A DNA stretch of 64,000 nucleotides from Haladaptatus litoreus (GCF_900156425.1 NZ_FTNO01000001.1:1178001-1242000), one strand, 5' to 3'. Counted from the stretch's first letter, positions 43,095-52,041 are shown. Notes: generated by a model not told the origin, from the letters alone. Numbers and translations: made by a program.

Positions 43095-43442
43095 TCATGT
43101 TCCGGAGAGATGGACGTGAATCACTCGGTTACAATCTGTCTCGCCACAGACTGCACATTCATCGTTTTCGTCCGTGTCGTGCGCTTCGGCGAGTGCGGCG
43201 GCACCGTTCGTATCCAAGTCCGCAGTTGCCAGCACCACGCGTTCGCCAGCGTGGCCTAATTCGTACTTTCCTTCAGTTTCTCGCACGAATCGCTCGCGGA
43301 GTTCCGAGAACGCGAGTGGTTCGTCGGCCACCGCGAGTTCACGGAGAATTGCGATACGGTGTTCGCTTGCGAGCGTTCCGAGCGCATCGACCGCCGATTC
43401 AGCGACTTCGTCGTCCAACCCGGGCGACTCCGTGGGGTACAT
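43095..43442 (-). CDS. Truncated ArsR-like winged-helix protein, recognition helix deleted
   Basis: A 115-residue protein that starts like a haloarchaeal ArsR-family regulator (ALGTLASEHRIAILRELAVAD, PLAFSELRER), then jumps to FVRETEGKYELGHAGERVV. Family members have about 20 residues between these blocks (GVRDSGxFNYHLxxLxGH), which is the recognition helix. The deletion is in frame. The usual C-terminal domain is also reduced to ECAVCGETDCNRVIHVHL. It is likely a decaying regulator or a dominant-negative form. ATG 43442 is preferred over 43490. Confidence 0.65.
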   Translation of the reverse strand: MYPTESPGLDDEVAESAVDALGTLASEHRIAILRELAVADEPLAFSELRERFVRETEGKYELGHAGERVVLATADLDTNGAAALAEAHDTDENDECAVCGETDCNRVIHVHLSGT

Positions 43443-43520
43443 AATTTGTCGTCCAGCAGTCTCCGTGACATACTTTTGGGAAGTATTCAAAAATAATACA
43501 AAAACAAGTTTCGCGGAAAC

Positions 43521-43528
43521 GATATATT
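43521..43528 (+). promoter_or_regulatory. TATA box for the gene at 43551
   Basis: GATATATT centred about 26 bases before the ATG. Confidence 0.55.
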
Positions 43529-43550
43529 TCTCTCGCTCGGCAGTCGAGAC

Positions 43551-44249
43551 ATGGCAGGCGCAGATATCGAATTTCGATTCGAATCGCTCGAAGACGAAGA
43601 ACTGTTCGTTCGGGAGTACCTTCCGGATGCGTGGAATCGCTTCGAAGCGAGCGAATTCTGGGAACGGGGCTGGTTCTGGGCGTATCGGCAGTTCGCAGAG
43701 TACGACTCGGGTCCGGACTGCGGACTAGCGCGAATCGTTTTCGAGGGCGACCCAGACGCGGTGGTCGAAAGCGAAGAATCCTACTGGAACCGATTCGACG
43801 GACTCGAATCGTGGCGACTCCGTCGATACGAGGAAACAGAGGAAGGCTACAGCAGTCTGCTCGAACAACAGAAGGACGTAAAAGGGGAAGTCGGCGGTGA
43901 ATGGGAATACCGTCTGAAGCCACTCGCGGCGCAGTTCGCAGTTTCGTACTTCCGCGAGTTCGACGATCCACTTCCCATCATCGGCGAAGCATCCGACGAC
44001 AATCTCGCCGGAGTCGGTTTCTGGGCGATGTACCACTACGCCATGATTCAGTGCGGATTCGACTGGTACGACGAAACCGAGGCCTGTCTGAAAGGAATGC
44101 AAAACCGGTTGGAATCGTTGGCCAGTTACGAAGGGGCGGACGCCGCCCGCGAGGAGTACGACCGCCTGCTCGCCGAGTGGGAAACCTATCGAGAGGAATT
44201 GGAAACGTGGTTTGACGAACATCCGACGGGGGAAGCGTCGGAACCCTGA
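43551..44249 (+). CDS. Hypothetical aromatic-rich soluble protein
   Basis: A 232-residue protein rich in Trp, Tyr and Glu, for example FWERGWFWAYRQFAEY and RLKPLAAQFAVSYFREFDDPLP. It appears helical, with no signal peptide or membrane segment. I do not recognise the family. It is preceded by a good TATA box for a leaderless mRNA and stands alone between the truncated regulator (divergent) and a membrane protein. Confidence 0.75.
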   Translation: MAGADIEFRFESLEDEELFVREYLPDAWNRFEASEFWERGWFWAYRQFAEYDSGPDCGLARIVFEGDPDAVVESEESYWNRFDGLESWRLRRYEETEEGYSSLLEQQKDVKGEVGGEWEYRLKPLAAQFAVSYFREFDDPLPIIGEASDDNLAGVGFWAMYHYAMIQCGFDWYDETEACLKGMQNRLESLASYEGADAAREEYDRLLAEWETYREELETWFDEHPTGEASEP

Positions 44250-44377
44250 TTTTTGATCACCGACCGACCATTCGAAGTAGAATCGCCGTCTCGTATCGAT
44301 AAATCGTGATATTTCGGCGGAAATCCCACCGAGTCACTTAACGGAATGGAACCCCAGTGTATGAAATACGAAATCCG

Positions 44378-45055
44378 ATGTCCCCAGATTTCATCACGAC
44401 CACCGCAATGGTGCTGGCGTTGGGATTCGGCGTCGCGTTCACGTACTTCGGGTACGCGTTCGTGACACAACTGACATCTCTCGTCGGCGCACTCGGCGGT
44501 GCCCTCCTCGGAAGTGCTCTGGCACGAGGTGTCGTCGCGCCCACGGTCGGCGTCGCGTCACCAAACCTTCTACTCGTGTCGCTGGTTGGTGCAATCGTCG
44601 GTAGTATTATCGGTAGTAGCATCGCCCGCTCCACGCAGCGGTTGGCTATCGTCGCGCTCTGTTTCGCCCTCTCCTCGTCGGTTGCTTACTCGATGTTCGG
44701 CAATCCCAACTTCCTCGACCCGGTGTCCGTGCCGTCGTTCGGCTCCGGTTTGCTTGACCCGTTTCTCGCGTCGATTATCGTCGGCGGAGTCATCGGCGTG
44801 CTCGTCTGGCAGTTCTATCTGCCGTTTTTGGCCGCCGTCACGAGTTTGCTGGGCGCGAGCATCCTCCAGCAGTTCGTGCGCCACTGGAGCGACTTGCTTC
44901 CGGTCTTCCACTCGGACGTGTGGACGACGCTCGGAACGAACCACGTTCTCTGGTTGCTTCTCGTCGGAACCGGAGTCGTTTACCAGTATCGTCGCTACCG
45001 GAGACGGAAATCGAGCAGACGTCGGTTGCGACGGATTCACCGACGCCTGAGCTAA
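44378..45055 (+). CDS. Multi-spanning membrane protein
   Basis: A 225-residue integral membrane protein with six or seven predicted helices (ITTTAMVLALGFGVAFTYFG, LVGALGGALLGSALA, LLLVSLVGAIVGSIIG and others). Glycine zipper patterns (GALGGALLGSA) suggest tight helix packing. The C-terminus ends in a long Arg-rich cytoplasmic tail (YRRYRRRKSSRRRLRR). The family is not clear; it resembles TM proteins of the DUF4203 kind in layout only. ATG 44378 chosen over GTG 44357. Confidence 0.7.
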   Translation: MSPDFITTTAMVLALGFGVAFTYFGYAFVTQLTSLVGALGGALLGSALARGVVAPTVGVASPNLLLVSLVGAIVGSIIGSSIARSTQRLAIVALCFALSSSVAYSMFGNPNFLDPVSVPSFGSGLLDPFLASIIVGGVIGVLVWQFYLPFLAAVTSLLGASILQQFVRHWSDLLPVFHSDVWTTLGTNHVLWLLLVGTGVVYQYRRYRRRKSSRRRLRRIHRRLS

Positions 45056-45151
45056 TTTCGGTCGGACGAATAACCAGTACTGTCGGTAGCCAGTACAGCT
45101 AACTATCTCGTCGTTCGCAGTTGAACACATGATTGACGTAAATTTCGTCGG

Positions 45152-46063
45152 ATGGAACATCGCACCGACAACTCTACTCTTTCATCTCGTCTGATGGTCG
45201 CTGCTCCTGAATCGGTGGTCAACGACGTTTTCAGTCGCGTAGACTACACGGCGTTTCTGTTGCAACTCGGCGTTTTCGCCGTGACGTTCACGGTCACCTA
45301 CGGTCTTGGGCGTCTCGTCGCGGTGCCAATCGGTCGGCGTCTCCTCCGAAGTCAGCGCGTCACGCCGACGGTCAGGAAGCCCATGTTACGGTTCATCCGC
45401 GTTTCGACCGTCATCGTCGCCTTCTTCGTGGGACTGTTTTTCGCTAGGTTGGAGACGCTACTGTCGGTGATGGGTGGGTTCGCGGCCGCACTCACCCTCG
45501 CCGTCGGGTTCGCTTCGCGGGACATCGTCGGCAACCTCGTTGGCGGTGTGTTCATCATCAGCGACCCGAAGTTCAACATCGGTGATTGGATAGAGTGGGA
45601 GGAAAACGAGGGAATCATCGAGGACATTAGCTTTCGAGCGACCCGCGTTCGAACGTTCACAAACGAACTCATCACGGTGCCGAACTCCGTCCTCGCCAAT
45701 AGCGTCGTCGTGAACCACGCCATCAAGGACGCACTTCGAATCGACTACTCGTTCAGCGTCGAATACAGCGGGGATATCGACGACATGCGTCGCGTTCTCC
45801 TCGAAGAAGCGGAGAGAAATCCGGAGATTCTCGCCGACCCGAAACCGGAGGTCATCGTGGACGACCTGACCGCGGCCGGAATCGGACTCACATCGCGCTT
45901 CTGGATTGCCAATCCAAGTCGTCAGCGGTATCTCGCTGTTCGGTCCGAATATTTCCAAGCCGTCAAAGAGCGGTTCGAGCGCGAAGGCTTCGAGATGTCT
46001 CCCGAGTTCCTCGAACTAACCGGAGAACTCGACGTTCCGAACTCGGCTGAACCCAACGAGTAA
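45152..46063 (+). CDS. MscS-type mechanosensitive ion channel
   Basis: A 303-residue small-conductance mechanosensitive channel that relieves osmotic pressure. Three TM helices precede the pore helix with GFAAALTLAVGFASRDIVGNLVGGVFII, read as LAVGFASRDIVGNL. The beta domain follows with FNIGDWIEWEENEGIIEDISF and TVPNSVLANSVVVN, then an alpha/beta C-terminal domain. All features are typical. ATG 45152 or 45194. Confidence 0.93.
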   Translation: MEHRTDNSTLSSRLMVAAPESVVNDVFSRVDYTAFLLQLGVFAVTFTVTYGLGRLVAVPIGRRLLRSQRVTPTVRKPMLRFIRVSTVIVAFFVGLFFARLETLLSVMGGFAAALTLAVGFASRDIVGNLVGGVFIISDPKFNIGDWIEWEENEGIIEDISFRATRVRTFTNELITVPNSVLANSVVVNHAIKDALRIDYSFSVEYSGDIDDMRRVLLEEAERNPEILADPKPEVIVDDLTAAGIGLTSRFWIANPSRQRYLAVRSEYFQAVKERFEREGFEMSPEFLELTGELDVPNSAEPNE

Positions 46064-46113
46064 CGAATCGACCGTGGTGAAAAAACGACCTGAAATGGTT
46101 TGACCGAGACAAT

Positions 46114-47484
46114 TTACTCGACATCCTCGAACGCTTTCAACACCACCTTGCTCAATGCCGGATGGATGTGAATCGTGTCGGTCACGTCGGAGACGGTTCC
46201 CGACCCGCTCGCCAACGCCAGCAGAACTTCGTGAATCAGCGTCGAGGCTTCCGGGCCGATGATGTGACAGCCGAGAATTTCGCCGTCTTCGGGGTCGGCG
46301 AGCACTTTGACGAATCCGTGTTCCTCATTCAGGGCTTTGCCCATCACCGTGTCCCGATAGGCGCAATTTCCGACGACGTACTCCCGATTTGATTCGTCGA
46401 GTTCCTGCTCGGTCTTTCCGGTTCCCGCGACCTGCGGCGACGTGAAGATGGCGTGCCCCATGCTCGAATAATCGATGGCCTCGCGTTCGCCGTCGAGCGC
46501 GTTCCGCTCGACGTACTTCGCCTCTTGATCTGCGGCGTGTTTCAACTGGTAATTCCCCGCGATGTCGCCCTGTGCCCAGACGTTTTCGGCGGTCGTCTCC
46601 AAATACTCGTTCGTTTTTACGAATCCGCGGTCGTCGGTGTCGATTCCTGCCTCTTCGACATCGAGGAGGTCGGTGTTCGGCCGTCGTCCCGCCGCGACGA
46701 GCAGAGTATCACCGGAAACGGTAATTTCGTCCCCGTCTTCTGATTCCGCCGTGACAGTCACCTGTTTCCCGTCCTGTGAAACCGCCGTCGCTTCGTGGCC
46801 GGTGTGGACATCGTGGCGACCGCGAGCGATTTCGGTGAACGTCTCCGCGACTTCGCGGTCTTCGTTCGACAGGAGCAGGTCGTCCCGCCCGATGATGGTC
46901 ACCGCGGTTCCCATCATCTCGTAGAAGTAGCCCAGTTCCGCGGCGATGTAGCCACCGCCGATGATAACGAGGTGTTCCGGTTGCGAGTCCAGTCGGAGCG
47001 CGTCTTTGCTCGTGAGATAATCCACGTCGTCCAGTCCCTCGATTGGCGGAATGACTGGTCGCGACCCGCCAGCGACGACGACTTTCTCACCGCTGACGCG
47101 CTCGCCGTCCTCTCCGACCTCTAGCGTTCGGTCGTCCACGAACCGGGCTTCCTCCCGATAGAGCGTGATATTCTCGTTTTCGCGGTCGGTTTGTTCCATT
47201 CGCTCCGATTTTCCATCGACGGTTTCCGTCACTTCGCGCACGATGTTCCGGAAGTCGATTCCGGTCACCTCGGCGTCGATGCCGAACTCGCTGGCCCGTC
47301 TTACCGTTTCTACCACGTCGGCACGATGAATCAGCGTTTTTGACGGATTGCATCCGCGATTGACACAAGTGCCGCCGATTGGCCCGCGTTCGATGAGTGC
47401 CACGTCCAGCCCTCGTTCCGCGCCCGCCAATGCCACTTTGTTTCCGGTTCCCCCACCGATGACGACGATGTCGAACTTCGTCAT
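46114..47484 (-). CDS. Pyridine nucleotide-disulfide oxidoreductase (bis-gamma-glutamylcystine reductase-like)
   Basis: A 456-residue flavoprotein of the dihydrolipoamide dehydrogenase/mercuric reductase fold. FAD motif IGGGTGNKVALAG, redox pair GGTCVNRGCNPSK (Cys about 41 and 46), NAD(P) motif VIIGGGYIAAELG, GDIAGNYQLKHAA and the C-terminal IHIHPALSKVV His-Glu-type segment. The Halobacterium homologue once called merA is a bis-gamma-glutamylcystine reductase, and the GTGNK loop is similar. A dihydrolipoyl dehydrogenase of another type is an alternative. Its likely partner gshA is at 24.5 kb. Confidence 0.85.
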   Translation of the reverse strand: MTKFDIVVIGGGTGNKVALAGAERGLDVALIERGPIGGTCVNRGCNPSKTLIHRADVVETVRRASEFGIDAEVTGIDFRNIVREVTETVDGKSERMEQTDRENENITLYREEARFVDDRTLEVGEDGERVSGEKVVVAGGSRPVIPPIEGLDDVDYLTSKDALRLDSQPEHLVIIGGGYIAAELGYFYEMMGTAVTIIGRDDLLLSNEDREVAETFTEIARGRHDVHTGHEATAVSQDGKQVTVTAESEDGDEITVSGDTLLVAAGRRPNTDLLDVEEAGIDTDDRGFVKTNEYLETTAENVWAQGDIAGNYQLKHAADQEAKYVERNALDGEREAIDYSSMGHAIFTSPQVAGTGKTEQELDESNREYVVGNCAYRDTVMGKALNEEHGFVKVLADPEDGEILGCHIIGPEASTLIHEVLLALASGSGTVSDVTDTIHIHPALSKVVLKAFEDVE

Positions 47485-47559
47485 TGTCGATTACCCACGT
47501 CAGGTACGACAGGAACCGACAAGAAACTCGTGCCGCAGAAAACAGTCGTCCTACGAAAA

Positions 47560-48081
47560 TCAGAGTATCTTGTTTCCTCGAACAGTGACCTCAACGCTGT
47601 CAACGGTTTCCCCGTCGAAATCGACTGCTGAAAGCGTCGATTTCCCGATGGGAAGGAAGATTGATTTTTTCGATTGCCCGCTCTGTACCGCCGCCGTATC
47701 GAACTCCGTTCCGCTGGAACCGATAACCGTCAGCCCTCGAACGCCGAGATTCGTCGTCGCAGTCGAGGTGAAACTAACACTCGCCACCACGCGCCCACTC
47801 GCCCACGGTTCGCTGACCGAAACCTTCCGGAACACGTCCGAATTTCCGATTCCGGAAACGCTCACCTTCGGACTGAGCGTGAGACAACCGCTCAAACCGG
47901 TGATACCGATTCCCGCCGTTGCTGTGAGCACGGTTCGCCGCGACAGGTGTCGCGGCGAACGAGTCGTGTCCAAATCGTTCGTATCTGAATCGTTCGTGTC
48001 CAAATCGTTCGTGTCCAAATCGTTCGTATCTGAATCGTCCGTCACCACTCCGTTTACGTCCGTATTTTCGTCCCCCGTCAT
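47560..48081 (-). CDS. Tat-lipoprotein with DTND repeats
   Basis: A 173-residue exported lipoprotein. Residues 16-39 are a tandem DTND[LS] repeat, then a twin-arginine signal (RHLSRRTVLTATAGIGI) and lipobox GLSGC. The mature domain is beta-rich (SEPWASGRVVASVSFTSTAT) and resembles small Ig-like lipoproteins. Placing a repeat before the signal is unusual. Its ATG overlaps the stop of the upstream membrane-protein gene by ATGA. Confidence 0.75.
   Translation of the reverse strand: MTGDENTDVNGVVTDDSDTNDLDTNDLDTNDSDTNDLDTTRSPRHLSRRTVLTATAGIGITGLSGCLTLSPKVSVSGIGNSDVFRKVSVSEPWASGRVVASVSFTSTATTNLGVRGLTVIGSSGTEFDTAAVQSGQSKKSIFLPIGKSTLSAVDFDGETVDSVEVTVRGNKIL
47965..48036 (-). repeat. 15-bp tandem repeats encoding DTND[LS]
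   Basis: Near-perfect repeats of a 15-base unit (plus strand TCGTTCGTGTCCAAA / TCGTTCGTATCTGAA), about five copies, encode the DTNDL/DTNDS run before the Tat signal. Copy number is likely to vary between strains. Confidence 0.7.
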
Positions 48082-49127
48082 CGTTGTGAATCTCGAAGGA
48101 TGAGCGGCCCGATGGCCAGCGTTCGTTTTGCGACCGTAGCGATGCGGAGGATGTAGGAGACGAGCAGGAAAAACGGAATGAGCGTAATCGTGAACGCGCC
48201 CGCAACGACCAACAGGATGTCCGTGAGGCCGAGCGTCGTCCCGGTGAACGTTCCGCTTCCGACGAAGGCGAGCATCGACCCGGCGACGAACAGCGAGGGA
48301 ATCGCCGCGTACAGAATCAACTGCGAGAGGTCGATGAGCGCCCACTGGAAGTAGAGCGTCTTGATGTGTTCGCGCGCCGGGCCGAACATCGAAAGCGACG
48401 TTTTCAAGCGCTCGAACAGCCGTTTTTGTTCGTCGTCCAAGTGGTCTGCGTACTTCTCCCGCATCCGTTCGACGTGGAAAATCTTCCACGAATAGTTGAA
48501 ATCGAGGGCCGCGAACAGTACGTCGAACGTGCCGAACGTCGCCCCGTCGAGTTCCTCTTTGACTGTATCCGAGTTTCCGGTCAGGCTTTCGTTGAACTCG
48601 TCGAGGTCGTCGCGCAGTTGACTCAACTCCTCGCTATCGCCGTCGCTGATGGACTGATGGAGTTCGTTCGCCCGGTGTTCGGTTTCGTCGATGATGTCCT
48701 TGAGAAACTGCGACGGGTCGGACGGTGTCGTGTGACCTATCATCTCTCGCACGAACTCGCGGAAATCCATCGCCTCGCTCATTCGCTGGCGCTGGTCACC
48801 GAGCGGGCCGTTTTCCTGCGAGATGACTAACTGACTGATGGTGACGACGAGCGTGACGCCGGTAATCGTCGTCCCCAGCATCGTGGAGAACATCGTCTCG
48901 ATGGTGTCGCTCGACGCAATCGTGGATTTCAGCGGCGGATACAGAAGGGTTCCTGCGATGACGAACGAAAGGAAAAACACGAGCGCAAGCGACCCTGTCA
49001 CGACGAGACGGCGCGCACCGAGAAGGAGCCAAAGTTTGACTCTGCTCTCTCCGGCCCGTTCTCGCATCGTGTTCGCGGTGCTGATTTCCCCATCGTTTCC
49101 GTCGTTCTCACTGTTCCCGTCACTCAT
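48078..49127 (-). CDS. Four-helix membrane protein with soluble middle domain
   Basis: A 349-residue membrane protein. Two helices at the N-terminus (LVVTGSLALVFFLSFVIAGTLLYP and TMLGTTITGVTLVVTISQLV, each trimmed here in meaning to single spans) are followed by a helical domain of about 130 residues and two more helices near the C-terminus (SLFVAGSMLAFVGSG, LLVVAGAFTITLIPFFLLV). I do not recognise it. It is flanked by a DUF4177 gene upstream (8-base overlap) and a lipoprotein downstream (4-base overlap), a tight three-gene operon. Confidence 0.7.
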   Translation of the reverse strand: MSDGNSENDGNDGEISTANTMRERAGESRVKLWLLLGARRLVVTGSLALVFFLSFVIAGTLLYPPLKSTIASSDTIETMFSTMLGTTITGVTLVVTISQLVISQENGPLGDQRQRMSEAMDFREFVREMIGHTTPSDPSQFLKDIIDETEHRANELHQSISDGDSEELSQLRDDLDEFNESLTGNSDTVKEELDGATFGTFDVLFAALDFNYSWKIFHVERMREKYADHLDDEQKRLFERLKTSLSMFGPAREHIKTLYFQWALIDLSQLILYAAIPSLFVAGSMLAFVGSGTFTGTTLGLTDILLVVAGAFTITLIPFFLLVSYILRIATVAKRTLAIGPLILRDSQR

Positions 49128-49335
49128 CCACGTCACCGTCGTCCCTTCGAGCAGGGCGCTTGAACACGAGGAATTTGGTTCCGCCGCCGACGTATTCGAT
49201 GGTCTCGACCAGCTCCCACCCCTCTTCACCGTACTCGTTCAGTTCGCTCGTCGGGTCGATTGCCTCCTTTTTCTCGCTCCCGCGCGGCGGCCTGAGCGTT
49301 CGATACTCCCACGTCTCGTCTGTGTGGCGAGCCAT
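49120..49335 (-). CDS. DUF4177 protein
   Basis: A 71-residue DUF4177 protein. The core is WEYRTLRPPRG, then TSELNEYGEEGWELVETIEYVGGGTKFLVFKRP, read as LNEYGEEGWELV and GGTKFLVFKRP. DUF4177 is a small domain of unknown function. Start at 49335 (MARHTDETWEY), since family members start close to the WEY. First gene of the three-gene operon. Confidence 0.8.
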   Translation of the reverse strand: MARHTDETWEYRTLRPPRGSEKKEAIDPTSELNEYGEEGWELVETIEYVGGGTKFLVFKRPARRDDGDVDE

Positions 49336-49439
49336 TCGTAGATTGGAACTGTGGTGATGCCGCTGGATGAGGATTTCGGCCATGTTTCAGATTGGTTTCC
49401 TATCGAAAATAGCGGCAGAACGGCTTCGCGGGCCGCCGG

Positions 49440-50345
49440 TCAGTCCTTTCGTTTCCGAACGACTTCGACGCAGTTTTCGCCTTCACCGTCTTCGGCGACC
49501 ATCTCGAACACGGACGATTCCGGATTTTTCACGATGTAGCCGAGTAGGCTTCCGAACCCGTTGTGTTCGGGATGGAGGCCCAGACCGCTTCCGGCACCGA
49601 CCAACCCCGGCGGTTCCGTGTCGAGCGTCTCTCGCCACCAGTCGCCGTCGAAAAACAGCGTGGAAATCTCCATGTGTTTCACGTCGTGCGTGAAGCAGTA
49701 GCCACCCGACTGAAGACGCGGCCAGAGGTGTTCGAGACAGGTTTCCGCCGATTCTCTGAGTCCGACGTCCAGAAAGAGGAGCACACACGCCTCTTCGAAG
49801 TCCGGCATGGTTTGGTCGAAGTACCCCTCGTGGAACGTACACACTGAGATGTCGCCGTATCGTGCGATGTTCTCTTGGACTTCCTCTATCGGCGCACCCC
49901 ACGCATCCTCGTCGTAGGTGTGTATTTGCTCCGATTTGACGAGGACGTGTTCCCGGTCGTCTTCGTTCGGTTCCGGCATCCCCTCGAAGGAATCGAACAC
50001 TTCCAGCGGTCGATTGCAGAGTCCGGCGACGAGAGAGAGGTTGGCCGTGCTGCCGCCTTTGTAACAACCGCATTCGACCAAACTTCCTGCTTCTTCGCGG
50101 GGAATCGTCAGTACCTTCGTGGCGATAACGAGGTGTTCGAGGAACGTCGAACCGGTCTGTATTTTCACGTTGTTTCGCGCCATCTTCACAGCCAAGACGA
50201 CCTTATCGGGCAGTCCGACGCCGTACTCGGCCCCGGTTTCGGGGCGGAAGTATTCGGCGAGGACCACCGGTAAACTCGCTGCCAACAGCGCGAACCGATA
50301 CAGTCGTGCCACCGACGCCACCACGTTTCGAGTGTTGTCTCCCAT
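49440..50345 (-). CDS. TylF/MycF-like O-methyltransferase
   Basis: A 301-residue SAM-dependent methyltransferase. Motif I is LVECGCYKGGSTANLS, followed by VFDSFEGMPEPNEDD; the metal-binding Asp positions fall in LLFLDVGLRES and FTHDV. Members methylate sugars or phenols in antibiotic or cell-wall glycan synthesis. An N-terminal hydrophobic stretch (FALLAASLPVVLAEYF) may attach it to the membrane. Two further minus-strand genes (acetyltransferase, HTH) precede it. Confidence 0.8.
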   Translation of the reverse strand: MGDNTRNVVASVARLYRFALLAASLPVVLAEYFRPETGAEYGVGLPDKVVLAVKMARNNVKIQTGSTFLEHLVIATKVLTIPREEAGSLVECGCYKGGSTANLSLVAGLCNRPLEVFDSFEGMPEPNEDDREHVLVKSEQIHTYDEDAWGAPIEEVQENIARYGDISVCTFHEGYFDQTMPDFEEACVLLFLDVGLRESAETCLEHLWPRLQSGGYCFTHDVKHMEISTLFFDGDWWRETLDTEPPGLVGAGSGLGLHPEHNGFGSLLGYIVKNPESSVFEMVAEDGEGENCVEVVRKRKD

Positions 50346-50411
50346 CTGTCGCCCTGAACTTCTCGCCTCGGGATTTTGTTATGGCCCGTCGAAGTCGCGG
50401 GTAAGGAACTC

Positions 50412-51572
50412 CTACGCGGTGTCTCGCTCACCGAACGAAACGTGCCAGTTCGACCGCTGACTGAGTCGCTTGCCGCCGACCGACCAGTGCTCGCAGTTGA
50501 GTGGGAGCGCGACCAACCGGCAGTCGAAATCCGACACCCACGAGAGGGGTGGTACTGCATCGCTTACGAAACCAAACTCGCGGAGCAGGTCGTCGGAAAG
50601 GTCGCCCTTCGGAACGGAAAGAAGTTCGGACTCGGCGTACTCGCGGACGATTCGTTCGAGAAGGCGTGCAGTCGCGCGCCTTCTCGATTCGCTTTGCACC
50701 AACGGAACGACGTCCGCGAGTTGCGTCACGGTCACTCCACCGGATGTCGTCCGCGTCCGGACCACGATTGCGGCGACACTGTCGCCGCGGTCGTCTTCCG
50801 CCACGTAGGTTTCTCGCTTCCATGCGGGACTCGAAAATCGCCACTGATAGTACGTTTCGTCGCGCAGCGCGTGAACGGCATCCGGTGGCGTGGCGCGGTA
50901 CAGTTCGGTGAGAACGGGCGTTTCGACGCCGGAGTAGTGGGTAATCGAGTACGTGGTCTGTGTTCCCGAACTGTTCTGCGAGGTGCTCGCTTGCGCTCTC
51001 GTCCAAGAACGATTCAGGTCGTGGAGACGACGGACAATCGGGGACGCAAAATCGAGAAGCTGCGACCGAATATCTCTCTCACGTCGAACAGTCCGGAAAA
51101 ACACGGACGGGTTCTGAATCCGATAGTACGTTTTTCGGTCACCGACGATTTGCCACCCGAGTTTGAGATAGCCGGGTCTGGAACGCTGATTCGGGAAGTT
51201 GAAGAAAAATTTGGGGTCGCCGCCCGCATAATGGTCGATTGCGTGTTTTGTCATTCGGGTGAACAATCCTTTCCGTCGGTGCTCTGGATGCACCATGGTG
51301 TCCGCCGGTTGCAATGCGAGTACCGTCTCTGAACCGGCGCGCATCCGAAACGCGAGGAACGGCCGCGCACCGACGATTTCCCCATCCTTTTCCACGACGA
51401 ACACAGGGACGTGGTCAACGTAGGGATTGTCCACGTACTTCCACCGAAACCAGCGCTCGCTTCGGCGTCGCCCGAAAACGACACGGTCAAGCGAGAGAAA
51501 CCCCGATAAATCGCGCTCTTCGAACCATCGTACGACGTAGCCGTCTTCGTCGGTTCGATTTACTCTGGACAT
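50412..51572 (-). CDS. Two-domain GNAT acetyltransferase
   Basis: A 386-residue protein. The N-terminal GNAT domain has the acetyl-CoA loop VHPEHRRKGLFTRM and the family start VRWFEERDLSGFLSLDRVVFG. A second GNAT-like half follows (TELYRATPPDAVHALRDETYYQWRF...AIVVRTRTTSG). Both halves match COG proteins linked to polysaccharide or lipid modification. It is 66 bases from the TylF-like gene, so may share a transcript; substrate unknown. Confidence 0.8.
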   Translation of the reverse strand: MSRVNRTDEDGYVVRWFEERDLSGFLSLDRVVFGRRRSERWFRWKYVDNPYVDHVPVFVVEKDGEIVGARPFLAFRMRAGSETVLALQPADTMVHPEHRRKGLFTRMTKHAIDHYAGGDPKFFFNFPNQRSRPGYLKLGWQIVGDRKTYYRIQNPSVFFRTVRRERDIRSQLLDFASPIVRRLHDLNRSWTRAQASTSQNSSGTQTTYSITHYSGVETPVLTELYRATPPDAVHALRDETYYQWRFSSPAWKRETYVAEDDRGDSVAAIVVRTRTTSGGVTVTQLADVVPLVQSESRRRATARLLERIVREYAESELLSVPKGDLSDDLLREFGFVSDAVPPLSWVSDFDCRLVALPLNCEHWSVGGKRLSQRSNWHVSFGERDTA

Positions 51573-51641
51573 CGGTTCACGACACTGGCTTCCGTGGTTT
51601 CGTACATAGTTATGCGGTGAAAGTCCGATGATTGGCCAACG

Positions 51642-51923
51642 TTACTGCACCCGGGAAAAGCGGCCGTCGAGTGGACTGCTGTTTCCGCTTTCGTGTACCC
51701 GACAGCGATAGATGCTCCGCTCGTTTCGAACGATGTCGCGCTCCCGAAGAACCCGCAGGGCACTGTAGAGTTCTAAATACTGAATCCCCAAGGCTTCGTG
51801 CAACTCCTCTACCGTCGCGCCGTCCACGACGTGCAGATAGAGATACACGAGTTTCGTCCGCGGCGAGGGAAGTCTTGCGACGGGAGCAAATCTCTGCCGG
51901 AATCGAGCGTCATCTCCGACCAT
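51642..51923 (-). CDS. Small winged-helix DNA-binding protein
   Basis: A 93-residue MarR/TrmB-like winged helix: RTKLVYLYLHVVDGATVEELHEALGIQYLELYSALRVLRERDIVR, read as VEELHEALG and recognition helix YLELYSALRVLRERD. The last 20 residues are a basic tail. It may regulate the downstream acetyltransferase and methyltransferase genes. Confidence 0.75.
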   Translation of the reverse strand: MVGDDARFRQRFAPVARLPSPRTKLVYLYLHVVDGATVEELHEALGIQYLELYSALRVLRERDIVRNERSIYRCRVHESGNSSPLDGRFSRVQ

Positions 51924-52041
51924 CAGTGGCTGTGTATCGCCCGACCCGCTCCTTGTTATACGTCGCCTATAAATCGGGGTTTACGGTGCTTATCTCGCTC
52001 TTCCGACTCCAAAAATCGCGTTCCGTTGTTGCGTTCGATGC

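Noticed and set aside
47965..48036. CRISPR array
   Set aside because: The short repeats are contiguous, in frame and without spacers, so they are coding tandem repeats.
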